Below, piece by piece: positions 24,286 to 32,361 of a stretch of 64,000 nucleotides of DNA. Position 1 is the stretch's first letter. Every line of letters starts with the position of its first letter. The translations under genes and the position numbers were made by a program. Below the pieces are notes generated by a model. It made no database searches, was not told the DNA's origin, and was given only the letters and a program-made list of their open reading frames with translations. The stretch is from positions 124,001-188,000 of the forward strand of contig CALKJI010000004.1 of NCBI GenBank assembly GCA_937995655.1, written 5' to 3'. This stretch comes from an uncultured Pseudothermotoga sp. Its GTDB lineage: Bacteria > Thermotogota > Thermotogae > Thermotogales > DSM-5069.

Positions 24286-24326
24286 GGGGTGGTTTGCCAC
24301 CCCTCTTATTTATTCAAAAAGAGGGG
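24286..24326 (+). promoter_or_regulatory. two overlapping, mutually exclusive hairpins
   Basis: Hairpin A: GGGGTGG / CCACCCC, 24286-24303, loop TTTG, followed by a T-rich tail. Hairpin B: CCCCTCTT (24300-24307) / AAGAGGGG (24319-24326). They share 24300-24303, so only one can form fully, and B sequesters the AAGAGGGG that could serve as permease ribosome site. Confidence 0.6.
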
Positions 24327-25297
24327 TGATCTTTCTGACACAAAGGAAGGATTTTTTGTTTTTTCTAAGAATAAAAGAGTTTGGAGCCCTTGTTGGAATG
24401 GCTGTTTTCTTTGTAACCTTTTCTTTTCTTTCGAACAGATTTGCAACCGTTGACAACCTTATGAATACACTCACTATGGCAGCAGAGCTAGGGATTATCG
24501 CCATAGGCGTGTGCATGCTCATGATCAGTGGGGAATTTGATCTTTCTGTTGGAGCTGTATTCGCTGTGGCTCCCATGGTTTTTGCTATAATGGTAAATCA
24601 CAAAATCAGTGAGTATCTTGCGCTGTTGGTTTGCTTGATACTGGCTGCTGCAATTGGTTTGATTAACGGTGTAGTTACTCTCAAGACCGGCATACCTTCT
24701 TTCATAACAACCCTCGGCATGATGATGTTCTGGCGAGGTATCTTGCTGGCTGTGACAGGAGGTTTTCCCATAATTCTTTCCAGGAGGATGAGGATGCTCG
24801 ACTACTTTGGTGGTCGTGTAACTGGTGGTTTAAGGTATTCTGCAATCTGGTTTATCATTATTACTCTCCTTTTCTGGATTGTTTTGGAAAGGACTCGATA
24901 TGGTAACTGGACCTTTGCAACGGGAGGGAACCTTGGAGCCGCAAAAGCTCTCGGAATACCATCAGAACGGGTGAAAATAATCAATTTCATGATATGCAGT
25001 ACTTTGGCTGGCTTTGCAGGACTTACCACCTTTGCACGCTTTAAGATAGTCGATCCAACACTGGGTCAAGAACTGGAACTGGAAGCGATAGCTTCGGCTG
25101 TCATGGGGGGTACTCTTTTGACAGGGGGCTATGGGAGTGTTGTGGGAGCACTCATAGGGGCAGCAATGATAAGTATGGTTAGAAATGGACTGGTACTTGC
25201 TGGAGCTCCTGCCTATTGGTACAGAGCTTTCATAGGAATCATACTGATAGTTGCAGCAGTGATAAATGCAAGGATTCGAAAGAAGGTGGCAGGATGA
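24326..25297 (+). CDS. CUT2 ABC transporter permease (RbsC-like)
   Basis: Up to 323 residues, about 8-10 hydrophobic segments. Family landmarks: GIIAIGVCMLMISGEFDLSVGAVF (about 65-88), GLINGVVTLKTGIPSFITTLG (about 112-132), GRTRYGNW-like ERTRYGNWTFATGGN and AIASAVMGGTLLTGGYGSVVGALIGA. Start is ambiguous: GTG 24326 opens the frame, but TTG 24356 lies just after AGGAAGGA and gives MFFLRIKEFGALVGMA. A CTG between is also possible. Forms an importer with flanking binding protein and ATPase. Confidence 0.88.
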   Translation: MIFLTQRKDFLFFLRIKEFGALVGMAVFFVTFSFLSNRFATVDNLMNTLTMAAELGIIAIGVCMLMISGEFDLSVGAVFAVAPMVFAIMVNHKISEYLALLVCLILAAAIGLINGVVTLKTGIPSFITTLGMMMFWRGILLAVTGGFPIILSRRMRMLDYFGGRVTGGLRYSAIWFIIITLLFWIVLERTRYGNWTFATGGNLGAAKALGIPSERVKIINFMICSTLAGFAGLTTFARFKIVDPTLGQELELEAIASAVMGGTLLTGGYGSVVGALIGAAMISMVRNGLVLAGAPAYWYRAFIGIILIVAAVINARIRKKVAG

Positions 25298-26043
25298 AGG
25301 ATTTTATCATAGAGATGAAGAACATCAAGAAATCCTTCGGAAAAGTGCAAGCCCTCAGAGGAGTTGATTTTCATGTTTCAAGGAACGAAATAGTAGGCCT
25401 TCTTGGTGACAATGGTGCCGGTAAGTCTACTCTTATAAAAATACTCGTTGGTTACTACCAACCTGACGATGGAGAAGTTTACTTCGAGGGTAGGAAGGTT
25501 AATTTCAAATCACCATGGCAGTCCAGGCAACTTGGTATAGAGACAGTCTATCAAGATCTCGCACTTGTCAATCTTATGCCGTTGTGGAGAAATTTCTTTT
25601 TGGGTAGAGAAATAATTAGGAAGATTGGACCTTTCTCATGGATTGAACGAAGAAAGATGAAAAGGATTGTCATAGATGCAATGAATGATGTGGGCATATC
25701 TGTAAGAAACCCAGATGAGACAGTTGCTTTCATGTCTGGAGGCGAAAGGCAAGCAGTTGCCATTGCGCGGGCCATATACTTTGGTGCAAAACTTTTGATA
25801 CTGGATGAACCAACAGCGGCCTTGTCAGTAGGCGAGACTAAAAAGGTACTTCAACACATTGAGGAAGCAAAAAAGCGTGGCATATCCGTAATCTTTATAA
25901 CTCACAACATCTATCATGTGTACGAAGTGGCAGACAGGCTGGTCCTTTTGGAACGTGGTGAAAAGGTTGGAGATTATCTAAAGAAAGATGTGACACCACA
26001 GTACATAATGGATACCATAGCTGCAGCAGCAGGTGTCAGATAG
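25294..26043 (+). CDS. CUT2-type ABC transporter ATPase, single domain
   Basis: 249 residues with one nucleotide-binding domain: Walker A GDNGAGKST (about 39-47), signature MSGGERQAVAIARA (about 148-161), Walker B LLILDEPTAA (about 167-176) and switch His. RbsA-type CUT2 ATPases usually carry two fused domains, so this half-size form probably works as a homodimer. ATG 25294 overlaps the permease stop by four bases; an upstream frame to 25216 is not used. Confidence 0.9.
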   Translation: MKDFIIEMKNIKKSFGKVQALRGVDFHVSRNEIVGLLGDNGAGKSTLIKILVGYYQPDDGEVYFEGRKVNFKSPWQSRQLGIETVYQDLALVNLMPLWRNFFLGREIIRKIGPFSWIERRKMKRIVIDAMNDVGISVRNPDETVAFMSGGERQAVAIARAIYFGAKLLILDEPTAALSVGETKKVLQHIEEAKKRGISVIFITHNIYHVYEVADRLVLLERGEKVGDYLKKDVTPQYIMDTIAAAAGVR

Positions 26044-26056
26044 AAAGGTGATGAGA

Positions 26057-26881
26057 ATGGAAATTTTATTCATTGGTCATGTGGCAAAGGATATCAACAA
26101 AACGTTGCAAAAGACGGTGATCGTTCCAGGTGGAGGGGTCTTCTATGGGAGTATTGCCGCGCAAAAAGTTGGTGCAAGGTGCAGAGTAATAACAAAGTGC
26201 GCAGCTCAAGATCAATTTTTGTACGAAGAAATGTTGAAATCAGGTGTTCAAGTTTCATTCTTTGAAAGCGAAACAACAACGACCATTGAAAATTTTTATC
26301 CTACAGAGAATCCAGACGACAGGATTAGTCGAGTTCTTTCTTTAGCGAGTAGTTTTCAAAAAAAGGATATCGAAGATCTATCGTGTGAAATGATTGTTCT
26401 AAGTGCTTTGTGGCATGGAGAGTTTGCTGAAGAAATGATAGTTGATCTCAGAGAAAAGGCAAAGATACTGATAGGGGATGCCCAAGGTTTTCTCAGAAAT
26501 GTGGTCGAAGATGGACAGTTGAGATACCAAGATTGGCACGAGAAAACAAAATATCTCAAGTTTTTCGATGTGTTCAAGATAGATAGCAACGAGGCTTTCG
26601 TGCTCACAGGCGAAAAGGAACTCAAGAAAGCCTGTGAAAAGATACATAAGTTAGGTGTCAAAATAATTGTCGCAACTCACAAAGAAGGAGTCTGCGCCTT
26701 CGATGGCAAACAGTTTTATGAAGCACAGTTCTTGCCTTACAAGCTTGAGGGCAGAACTGGTAGAGGTGACACTTGCTTGGCCGTCTTTGTTACTGCTCTG
26801 TATGACCTAAAAATGGCTGTCAAACTTGCTTCGGAGGTGACATCAAAGAAAATGCAATATCCTGGCCCTTATAGGGGCTGA
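26057..26881 (+). CDS. PfkB-family sugar/inositol kinase
   Basis: 274 residues of the ribokinase/PfkB family, somewhat short. N-terminal IGHVAKDINK and VPGGGVFYGSIAAQKVGA (about 24-41, the GG substrate motif). C-terminal GRTGRGDTCLAVFVTALYDL (about 232-251) contains the GxGD anion hole and catalytic Asp. A similar PfkB kinase (TM0415) sits in the T. maritima iol cluster, and myo-inositol 3-kinases belong to this family, so an inositol or keto-acid kinase is plausible. ATG 26057 follows AAAGGTGATGAGA. Placed between two transporter operons on the same strand. Confidence 0.8.
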   Translation: MEILFIGHVAKDINKTLQKTVIVPGGGVFYGSIAAQKVGARCRVITKCAAQDQFLYEEMLKSGVQVSFFESETTTTIENFYPTENPDDRISRVLSLASSFQKKDIEDLSCEMIVLSALWHGEFAEEMIVDLREKAKILIGDAQGFLRNVVEDGQLRYQDWHEKTKYLKFFDVFKIDSNEAFVLTGEKELKKACEKIHKLGVKIIVATHKEGVCAFDGKQFYEAQFLPYKLEGRTGRGDTCLAVFVTALYDLKMAVKLASEVTSKKMQYPGPYRG

Positions 26882-26899
26882 TTGAAGGAGGTGTTTGGA

Positions 26900-27892
26900 A
26901 TGAGGAAAGTTCTTGTATTGATACTTGCACTTTCTCTCTTCACAGTCTTTTTCGCTAAGGAACAGGTTCTGCACATTTATACGGCTCTCGATGAAAACGA
27001 ATGGCCAATCTACGTAAATGCTTTCGAAAAGGCAACTGGAATCAAGGTACAAGTTGTAAGAATGTCTTCAGGTGAATTACTTGCAAGAGTAGAAGCTGAA
27101 TCAAAGAATCCTCAGGCCAGTGTTTGGTTCGGTGGTCCGGCGCTGGACCAAATTGCTGCAAAGAAGAAAGGGCTTTTGGTACCGTACAAATCACAAGCAG
27201 TAGAAAAAGTACCGGCGGCCTTCAAGGATCCAGAAGGTTACTGGGTAGGAATCTATTTCGGAGCGATAGGTTTTGTAAGCAATACACAACAACTCAAGCA
27301 ACTCGGAGTTGAAGCGCCGACCTCTTGGTATGATCTTCTGAAACCACAGTTCAAAGGAAGGGTCTCTCTTGCTTATCCATACACATCTGGAACAGCATAC
27401 ACCGTGCTCGCAGCGTTGGTTGCAATAATGGGTGAAGATAAAGCCTTTGATTATTGGAAACAACTTCACAAACAAATTCACCATTACAATACTTCTGGAT
27501 CTGCATGCGTGACCCAAGCTGGACTTGGTGAAATTACTGTCGGAATAGCCTTTGCACACGACATAATTACCAAGGGCATAGCAAAAGGTTATCCCGTAGT
27601 TCTAACCTTCCCCAAGGAACCTACAGGTTATGAAATTGGTGCTATGTCGATGATCAAAGGTGCACCCGAACGAGACCTTGCAGCAAAATTCATAGACTGG
27701 ATGCTCTCAGTTGAAGCTCAGAATTTGATGGTGAAGTGGAACAGAATACCAATAAACCCAGATGCAACAGTTGCACCTGGGGCTGTCAGAATGCAAGATG
27801 TAAATGTTATACCGATGGACTTTGAATACTTCGGTGAACACAAAGACAGACTCATTGAAAGATGGAAAGAAGAAATTGAGTACGGAATGTAA
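26900..27892 (+). CDS. AfuA/FbpA-type ABC solute-binding protein
   Basis: 330 residues of the iron/sugar-phosphate binding protein class. Signal peptide MRKVLVLILALSLFTVFFA, then KEQVLHIYTALDENEWPIYVNAFEKATGIKVQ (about 20-51), the typical FbpA/AfuA opening. It lacks the paired Tyr pattern near the C-terminus that binds ferric iron in FbpA, as far as can be judged by eye. AfuA proteins of this class bind hexose phosphates. Together with the permease and ATPase that follow and a HAD phosphatase after them, uptake of a phosphorylated polyol is plausible. ATG 26900 preceded by AAGGAGGTG. Confidence 0.85.
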   Translation: MRKVLVLILALSLFTVFFAKEQVLHIYTALDENEWPIYVNAFEKATGIKVQVVRMSSGELLARVEAESKNPQASVWFGGPALDQIAAKKKGLLVPYKSQAVEKVPAAFKDPEGYWVGIYFGAIGFVSNTQQLKQLGVEAPTSWYDLLKPQFKGRVSLAYPYTSGTAYTVLAALVAIMGEDKAFDYWKQLHKQIHHYNTSGSACVTQAGLGEITVGIAFAHDIITKGIAKGYPVVLTFPKEPTGYEIGAMSMIKGAPERDLAAKFIDWMLSVEAQNLMVKWNRIPINPDATVAPGAVRMQDVNVIPMDFEYFGEHKDRLIERWKEEIEYGM

Positions 27893-27897
27893 CTATT

Positions 27898-27924
27898 GGG
27901 CGTGGCCTAACACCACGCCCTTTT
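27898..27924 (+). terminator. terminator-like attenuator after binding-protein gene
   Basis: 8-bp GC-rich stem GGGCGTGG / CCACGCCC with 7-base loop followed by TTTT, six bases after the afuA-like stop and just before the permease ribosome site. Probably partial, so that the binding protein is made in excess. Confidence 0.75.
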
Positions 27925-27935
27925 GGAGGGATTGA

Positions 27936-29612
27936 ATGAATTGGCTCAAGCAAACAAGGAGACTGATAAATGAACCTCTCTTATTGGCAATGATTGTCTT
28001 TGTATGGGCACTCTTGATAGTTTTTATCGTATACCCAATATTGATGGTCGGAATAAAGAGTTTCGAGCCAAAAACCGGCGTGTACAGTTTCGATGTCTAC
28101 AGAGCCCTCTTTAGCAAGAAATACTTTATAACTCCAATAATTAATACCCTCAAACTTGGGATCGTTGTCGCTTCGATAAGTGTTCTGATAGGTTATATCT
28201 TTGCTTACTCCATCGCAAAGGTGAACGTACCATTCAAGACATTTTTCAGAACTGTGGCTACTTTCCCAATAATATCGCCACCTTTTGTAATTGCACTTGC
28301 GGCGATACTCTTGTTTGGAAGGAATGGAATCGTTACAAGGAACTTCTTTGGAGGTGTACCACCTTTTGAAATATATGGTTTCTTGGGCCTTGTGATTGTA
28401 GAAACACTTGCTTACTTTCCCACCGCTTTTATGACTCTGGAAGCTATATTGATCTCCATAAGTTCAGATCTTGAAGAGGCGTCTTTGAGTCTTGGTTCAA
28501 GCAAATGGCGAACCTTCTGGCGTGTAACCTTTCCTCTGTCAATGCCAGGAATTCTGTCTGCATGGCTTTTGGTCTTTTCTCAATCGATGGCAGATTTTGG
28601 AACCCCTTTGATTCTCGGTGGTAGATACCATGTGCTGAGCGTTTCAGCATACCTTGAGATAACAGGCTCTTACAGGATTTCATACGGGTCTGGACTAGCG
28701 ATCTTGTTGTTGATACCAACATTGATTGCTTTTTTTGTACAAAGGTACTGGCTCTCCAGAAAGTCTTACGTTACAGTCACGGGTAAACCATCGGTGATCA
28801 AAGTACTTGAACCAAATGTGTACGTGAAAGTGATGTTCACAGCAATCTGTGCAACTTTAGTTTTTGCGGTTTTTCTGTTTTACGGGACGGTATTGTTTGG
28901 TTCATTTACAAAACTTTGGGGTGTCAATCACAAACTCACGTTGGAAAATTATAAGTTTGCCTTCACATATAACTGGAAGTACATCAAAGACACTTTGTTG
29001 TTAGCTTCTATAGCAACACCCCTGTGTGGTATTCTCGGTATCATGATTGCTTATCTTGTTGGAAGGAAACAATTTCCAGCGAGGCGATTGATGGAAGCTT
29101 TTTCCCTACTCACCTTTGCTGTGCCAGGTACTGTCGTTGGCATAGGTTATCTACTGGCATTTAATCAAAAACCACTTTTGCTGACTGGGACTGCTCTGAT
29201 CATCATCTTGGTATTCGTTTTCAGGGAACTTCCAGTTGGTGTTCAAAATGGTGTTGCGGCTTTGTACCAAATTGACCGTTCCATAGAGGAAGCCTCCTTA
29301 GATCTTGGAAGTAGCAGTAACAAAACTTTTTGGAAGATCACGCTACCACTCTTGATGCCTGCCTTTTTCAATGCCTTGTTCACGGCTTTTGTCAGGAGTA
29401 TGACAGCGATAAGTGCTGTCATATTCGTAGTTTCTGGTAGGTGGAATCTCATAACAGTGAGAATACTTGGAGCAGTTGGAAACAGTGATCTTTCACAAGC
29501 TGCGGCTTTGAGCTACGTGCTTATAGGAATCGTTTTACTGGCGATGTTCTTTCTCAGGTTCGTAACAATAAACTTTTCCTATCAGACAAAGATCAGGAGG
29601 GCAATGTCATGA
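27936..29612 (+). CDS. AfuB/FbpB-type ABC permease, two fused domains
   Basis: 558 residues with about 12 transmembrane segments, two permease domains in one chain as in FbpB/AfuB. Two EAA loops: DLEEASLSLGSSKWRTFWRVTFPLSMPG (about 178-205) and SIEEASLDLGSSSNKTFWKITLPLLMPA (about 448-475). ATG with GGAGGGATTGA site. The stop overlaps the ATPase start by four bases. Imports the ligand of the preceding binding protein. Confidence 0.92.
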   Translation: MNWLKQTRRLINEPLLLAMIVFVWALLIVFIVYPILMVGIKSFEPKTGVYSFDVYRALFSKKYFITPIINTLKLGIVVASISVLIGYIFAYSIAKVNVPFKTFFRTVATFPIISPPFVIALAAILLFGRNGIVTRNFFGGVPPFEIYGFLGLVIVETLAYFPTAFMTLEAILISISSDLEEASLSLGSSKWRTFWRVTFPLSMPGILSAWLLVFSQSMADFGTPLILGGRYHVLSVSAYLEITGSYRISYGSGLAILLLIPTLIAFFVQRYWLSRKSYVTVTGKPSVIKVLEPNVYVKVMFTAICATLVFAVFLFYGTVLFGSFTKLWGVNHKLTLENYKFAFTYNWKYIKDTLLLASIATPLCGILGIMIAYLVGRKQFPARRLMEAFSLLTFAVPGTVVGIGYLLAFNQKPLLLTGTALIIILVFVFRELPVGVQNGVAALYQIDRSIEEASLDLGSSSNKTFWKITLPLLMPAFFNALFTAFVRSMTAISAVIFVVSGRWNLITVRILGAVGNSDLSQAAALSYVLIGIVLLAMFFLRFVTINFSYQTKIRRAMS

Positions 29613-30703
29613 CAGAGTACTATGTTGAAGTGAGAAATCTTGTCAAAGACTTTAAGGACTCGAGTTCTGGATCCTTCATAAGAGCAGTGAACAATGTAAG
29701 TTTTGGTGTCAAAAAGGGTCAACTTATGACACTTCTGGGACCATCAGGATGTGGAAAGACAACTACTTTAAGATTGATAGGTGGATTCGAGATTGCAACG
29801 AGCGGAGATGTTTTGATAGATGGTACCGTTGTGAACGATCAACCTCCAAATAAAAGACCCACAGCAATGGTTTTTCAAAGTTATGCATTGTTTCCACACA
29901 TGAACGTCTATGAAAACGTCGCTTATGGTTTAAAGAATAGGAAGCTGAGTACTCAAGAAATCAAGAAACGAGTCTCAGAAATGCTTTCTATAGTTGGCTT
30001 GAGCGGACTTGAGAAAAGATATCCCAGCCAACTTTCTGGTGGTCAGCAGCAACGTGTTGCACTGGCGCGTGCACTTGTAGTTCAACCAAAGGTTTTGCTC
30101 TTGGATGAACCGTTATCTAATCTGGATGCAAAGCTTAGAGAACAGATGAGGATTGAATTGAAAAAGATTCAATCCAACCTTGGTATAACAAGTATTTATG
30201 TCACCCACGACCAGCTCGAGGCAATGACACTGTCTGATGTGATCATAGTGATGAAGGATGGCGTTGTGATGCAACAAGATTCACCTGAAATGGTCTACAG
30301 ATACCCAGCAAATAAATTCGTTGCGGGGTTCATAGGAAAGGCTAATTTTCTTGAAGCCAGCGTTGTTGGTATCGAACAAAACAGGTGCAAACTCAAACTG
30401 ATCAGTGGAGCAGATATGGTGGTTGGGATACGTGAAGGTACAAGGTTCACAATACAAGAAAAGGTATACCTTGTTTTGAGACCAGAAGCAGCTAGATTTG
30501 TAAAGCCTAATCAAGGTATCGTCAATGGAATGGTTATAACCAGGATCTACACCGGAGCGAACGCATTTTTTGAGGTTAAAACAGATTACGGTATCTTGTC
30601 TGTTGAGATTCAAAATCCCACACATATGGATCTCCCAGAGTATGGTGAAACTGTTGGACTAGTTTATGACACAGCCACTTTGTCGGTGGTGAAGTATGAA
30701 TGA
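29609..30703 (+). CDS. AfuC/FbpC-type ABC transporter ATPase
   Basis: 364 residues. Walker A GPSGCGKTT (about 45-53), Q-loop FQSYALFPHM (about 90-99), signature LSGGQQQRVALARAL (about 138-152), Walker B VLLLDEPLSNLD (about 160-171), H-loop YVTHDQLEAM (about 196-205), then a C-terminal TOBE-like regulatory domain from about 280. Start overlaps the permease stop (ATGA). Energises the importer of 26900-29612. Confidence 0.93.
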   Translation: MTEYYVEVRNLVKDFKDSSSGSFIRAVNNVSFGVKKGQLMTLLGPSGCGKTTTLRLIGGFEIATSGDVLIDGTVVNDQPPNKRPTAMVFQSYALFPHMNVYENVAYGLKNRKLSTQEIKKRVSEMLSIVGLSGLEKRYPSQLSGGQQQRVALARALVVQPKVLLLDEPLSNLDAKLREQMRIELKKIQSNLGITSIYVTHDQLEAMTLSDVIIVMKDGVVMQQDSPEMVYRYPANKFVAGFIGKANFLEASVVGIEQNRCKLKLISGADMVVGIREGTRFTIQEKVYLVLRPEAARFVKPNQGIVNGMVITRIYTGANAFFEVKTDYGILSVEIQNPTHMDLPEYGETVGLVYDTATLSVVKYE

Positions 30704-31494
30704 AGCTTCTCATTTCAGATCTTGATGGAACTCTTTTGGAAACTGACCATTCTGTTTCAGAAGGAACTTTGAAATTGGTAGAAAAGATCAAGGGACTGGG
30801 TATTCAATTCTCTATCGCCACAGGACGTGCTCTGTCGGCGGCAAGTACTTATATTCAACAGTTGAAGATAACTGTCCCTGTAATATTGTTCAATGGTGCA
30901 AGGCTTTACGATCCAGTTGAAAGAAGATATTTAGTGGAACACTCTTTGTCACAAAGAGCAGTTGAATTGGCAACAGAAGTAGTCATCATGCACAGGGATC
31001 TCACCGCTGCCTTTTTTGTGAAGGAAGAAGTTTACGCTTATAATGTTGGATTGAATGCCGCTACTTATGTTATAAGAGACGCCCTGGTGTATAAATCCAT
31101 CGATGATGTTGAGTCAATAAAGAAAGAAAAGATCACAAAGATCGTTTTTGCGAGTTATCCATTCAATTTGAGCAGACTCGAAATAGAATTGCCACAAGTT
31201 TTTGGACTAGAAGCCGATGTCGTCAGGTCAGAGGATGATTTACTCGAGATACTACCTAAATCTGTCAACAAAGGCTCTGCACTGAAAGAACTTTGCAAGT
31301 TAATGAAAATATCAGCAAGTGAAGTGATTGCCATGGGAGACAGTATGAATGATCTAAAGATGATCAAGATGGCAGGTATTGGTATAGCAGTTGGTAAAGC
31401 AAAGGACGAACTCAAGAAAAACGCAAAACTGTACATTGATAAGACAGGAAAAGAGGCTTTAGAAAAAGTCTATGAGTTATTGAGGCGGGGGTGA
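30700..31494 (+). CDS. Cof-type HAD phosphatase
   Basis: 264 residues, HAD subfamily IIB. Motif I ISDLDGTLLETD (residues 5-16), motif II SIATGRALSAA (about 37-47), motif III Lys in VNKGSALKELCKL (about 188-200), motif IV AMGDSMNDLKMIKMAGIGIAVGKA (about 210-233). These enzymes dephosphorylate sugar phosphates and cofactors in the cytoplasm. Translationally coupled (ATGA) to the sugar-phosphate-type transporter ATPase and followed by iolO, so it may remove phosphate from the imported compound before oxidation. Confidence 0.88.
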   Translation: MKLLISDLDGTLLETDHSVSEGTLKLVEKIKGLGIQFSIATGRALSAASTYIQQLKITVPVILFNGARLYDPVERRYLVEHSLSQRAVELATEVVIMHRDLTAAFFVKEEVYAYNVGLNAATYVIRDALVYKSIDDVESIKKEKITKIVFASYPFNLSRLEIELPQVFGLEADVVRSEDDLLEILPKSVNKGSALKELCKLMKISASEVIAMGDSMNDLKMIKMAGIGIAVGKAKDELKKNAKLYIDKTGKEALEKVYELLRRG

Positions 31495-31499
31495 GCTGT

Positions 31500-32324
31500 T
31501 TGAAGATAGCTCTTGTCATAAGTACTTCCGACGCTGCTTTTGATTCCTTGGCTTTTAAGGGAGATCTTGTAAAAGGACTACAGATGGCGAAGAGGATCGG
31601 TTATGACGCAGTTGAAATTGCGGTTAGGGATCCTAAGAAAGTTGATGTAGATGAAATAGAACTTATAGCCAAAGATCTTCAAATGGATGTCGCAGCAGTT
31701 GGAACTGGTCAAGCCTTTTTGGCAGAAGGTTTAAACTTGATCGATCCAGATGAAAATATTCAAAAGCGCACAATAGAAAGGCTGAAGGACCACATAGATT
31801 TTGCTTCACATTTTTCCTCTAAAGTGATCATAGGTTTTATAAGGGGAAATAGAAAACACAGATCTGTCCAAGAAGTAAGCAACTTATTTGTCGAGCACAT
31901 GAGGTGTCTCGCTGATTATGCACTTCCAAGGAAGGTAACGTTGGTGATAGAGCCTTTGAATAGGTATGAAATAGATTTTCTCAACACGCTGGGTCAAACT
32001 TTTGAGGTTGTTCAAATGATAGATAGAACAAATGTTGGTATACTGGCAGACACCTTTCACATGAATATAGAAGAAGCAAGAATCGAAGAAAGTCTTCGTT
32101 TCGTGGCAAGTAAGTTGTTTCACTTTCATGTAGCAGACAGCAACAGATGGGCTCCTGGAACAGGACACTACGATTTTGAATCAACTTTTGAGGCTTTGCA
32201 CAAGATAGGCTATGAAGGTTATATTTCCGTAGAATGTTTACCTATGCCAAATGGACCCCAGGAGGCAGCAAAGATTGCCTATACAACTGTGAAAAGTTTT
32301 TTACAGATCTTTGAGAGGGATTGA
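31500..32324 (+). CDS. iolO: 5-keto-L-gluconate epimerase (TIM barrel, IolO type)
   Basis: 274 residues of the xylose-isomerase-like TIM barrel family. It closely resembles T. maritima IolO (TM0416): opening LVISTSDAAFDSLAFKGDL (about 6-24), VEIAVRDP, VIEPLNRYE (about 147-155, metal Glu), GILADTFHMNIEE (about 181-193, metal Asp and His), FHVADSNRWAPGTGHYDF (about 208-225) and SVECLPMP (metal Glu). IolO converts 5-keto-L-gluconate to D-tagaturonate. TTG at 31500 preferred over GTG 31491 because GGGGGTGAG lies in between. It closes the pathway begun by iolM, iolG and iolN 10 kb upstream on the same strand. Confidence 0.87.
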   Translation: MKIALVISTSDAAFDSLAFKGDLVKGLQMAKRIGYDAVEIAVRDPKKVDVDEIELIAKDLQMDVAAVGTGQAFLAEGLNLIDPDENIQKRTIERLKDHIDFASHFSSKVIIGFIRGNRKHRSVQEVSNLFVEHMRCLADYALPRKVTLVIEPLNRYEIDFLNTLGQTFEVVQMIDRTNVGILADTFHMNIEEARIEESLRFVASKLFHFHVADSNRWAPGTGHYDFESTFEALHKIGYEGYISVECLPMPNGPQEAAKIAYTTVKSFLQIFERD

Positions 32325-32361
32325 TATTCACTTGCTATCGATCCCTGGAGGAGGTGGTTTT

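Noticed and set aside
26900-30703. Simple ferric iron importer reading of the AfuABC-type genes
   Set aside because: Not excluded, but coupling to a HAD phosphatase and iolO makes a phosphorylated organic ligand more likely, and no clear iron-binding tyrosine pair was seen.
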